From Candidatus Sulfidibacterium hydrothermale (GTDB lineage: Bacteria; Bacteroidota; Bacteroidia; Bacteroidales; F082): 64,000 nucleotides of DNA. The notes beneath the pieces are model-generated. The model saw nothing but the letters and a program-made list of their open reading frames with translations, did no database searches and was not told the DNA's origin. Both the position numbers and the translations under genes were made by a program. The stretch is taken from the NCBI RefSeq assembly GCF_020149915.1, contig NZ_CP083760.1:992001-1056000 (forward strand). The letters run 5' to 3'. Position 1 is the stretch's first letter, and each line of letters opens with the position of its first letter. Positions 63,411 through 64,000 of the stretch are shown here, piece after piece.

Positions 63411-63944
63411 TCACTCTTGAAAAAAGAGCCCCAATGCAGCTACTGTCAGGGCATGTTTGATTTTTCCGGTTTTTACGGCCTGCTTCAGCTCCTCCGGTTC
63501 TATTTCAAAAGTTTCGATGTCTTCGCCGGGGTCGAAATGGGTTTTCCCGGTCCGTTTTGCGTTTTGGGCCAGTACAAAATAGCAGGTATTCGACATAAAA
63601 GAAGGATTGGGATGTACTGCTCCGAGCAGCGTCAGTTCATCCGACACATAAGCGGTTTCCTCCTCCAATTCGCGGCGGGCGGCTGCCTCGGGCGAAACAT
63701 CTTCTTTGTCGATAACACCGCCTGGGATTTCTACAGTAATTTCATCGGTACCGGCACGGTATTGTCTGATCAAAACGATTTTTCCTTCCGGCGTTACCGG
63801 AACCACATTAATCCAGTCGGGTGTTTCCATCACATAAAAATGGTGTTCCGAGTTTTTGTGCGTATTCAGTAAATCGCGGCGGTAAAATTTAAACAGTTTA
63901 AAATCGCATACGGTTTCCTGTCCGAGAATTTTCCACTTTTTCAT
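63411..63944 (-). CDS. Nudix hydrolase (ADP-ribose pyrophosphatase-like)
   Basis: A 177-residue Nudix protein starting at the ATG at 63944 (MKKWKILGQETVCDFKLF); an upstream in-frame TTG at 63959 would give five more residues. The Nudix box lies near residues 78-100: IPGGVIDKEDVSPEAAARRE with LEEET following. Compared with the standard GX5EX7REUXEE pattern there is one extra residue between the glycine and RE, so the first glutamate is displaced, but the catalytic REL-EE core is kept. Homologues hydrolyse ADP-ribose or other nucleotide sugars to two monophosphates. The gene is convergent with the export operon; its promoter region runs into the window's right edge. Confidence 0.9.
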   Translation of the reverse strand: MKKWKILGQETVCDFKLFKFYRRDLLNTHKNSEHHFYVMETPDWINVVPVTPEGKIVLIRQYRAGTDEITVEIPGGVIDKEDVSPEAAARRELEEETAYVSDELTLLGAVHPNPSFMSNTCYFVLAQNAKRTGKTHFDPGEDIETFEIEPEELKQAVKTGKIKHALTVAALGLFFQE

Positions 63945-64000
63945 GCCTTTTTCTGACAAATGTACAGCTTTAGCCGTAAAATCCTTTTTTGTTAAGATGT

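Overview
The window looks like a chromosomal segment of an anaerobic or facultatively anaerobic member of the Bacteroidota (Bacteroidales/Marinilabiliales-like). The grounds are -7 promoter elements of the form TAnnTTTG, an OmpA protein with PD40 propeller, DUF6146, DUF1573, a TonB receptor, menaquinone genes, a glycyl radical enzyme with its activase, and arginine deiminase. No phage, IS element, CRISPR array or rRNA was seen; there is one tRNA gene (Lys, UUU).

Layout. 0-4.5 kb: 3' end of an OmpA/PD40 protein, an MFS transporter, sfsA, and an ECF sigma factor with a membrane-anchored putative anti-sigma partner. 4.5-12 kb: an RND pump with lipoprotein adaptor, an AT-rich AAA/DUF4143 gene with a near-consensus Bacteroidota promoter, and an OmpR-type two-component system. 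12-15 kb: menE and menC, separated by an AT-rich ORF6N gene with a phospholipase-D-like C-terminus. 15-22 kb: a six-gene operon for a membrane complex related to group 4 hydrogenases and complex I. 22-29 kb: flavin reductase, a GC-rich palindromic element, a DUF6146 lipoprotein, and a FadR-type regulator with its own operator followed by a glycyl radical enzyme, its activase and a split-barrel flavoprotein. 29-39 kb: tRNA-Lys, Sua5/YrdC protein, DUF1573 protein, aminotransferase, nfo, NamZ-type muramidase, LolC-like permease, TolB-like lipoprotein, ProX-type deacylase and arcA.

38.7-47.5 kb: an 847-residue LigA whose 3' half, together with an overlapping DEDDh exonuclease-BRCT gene, lies in a strikingly AT-rich insert; then a kinase-like protein with a class III aminotransferase, an exported acetolactate decarboxylase, a membrane protein, a 17-bp inverted repeat and two small proline-rich envelope proteins. 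47.6-64 kb: an OmpR-type system beside a TonB receptor; an NtrB/NtrC-type system divergent from a MacA/MacB-like export operon (adaptor, four-helix-bundle protein, ATPase, two permeases) with unusual polypurine tracts between the genes; and a Nudix hydrolase.

The observation most worth following is the operon at 15.3-22.0 kb. Its small subunit contains no cysteine at all, so the proximal [4Fe-4S] site is gone. Its large subunit keeps only one of the four Ni-Fe cysteines. No ferredoxin-like subunit is encoded nearby. The proton-channel subunits nevertheless look intact. This is either an extreme member of the energy-converting-hydrogenase-related (Ehr) group or a metal-free ion-translocating complex that uses the hydrogenase scaffold for something other than redox. 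Second in interest is the ligA/exonuclease mosaic, which reads as an allelic replacement that ends inside a BRCT domain.
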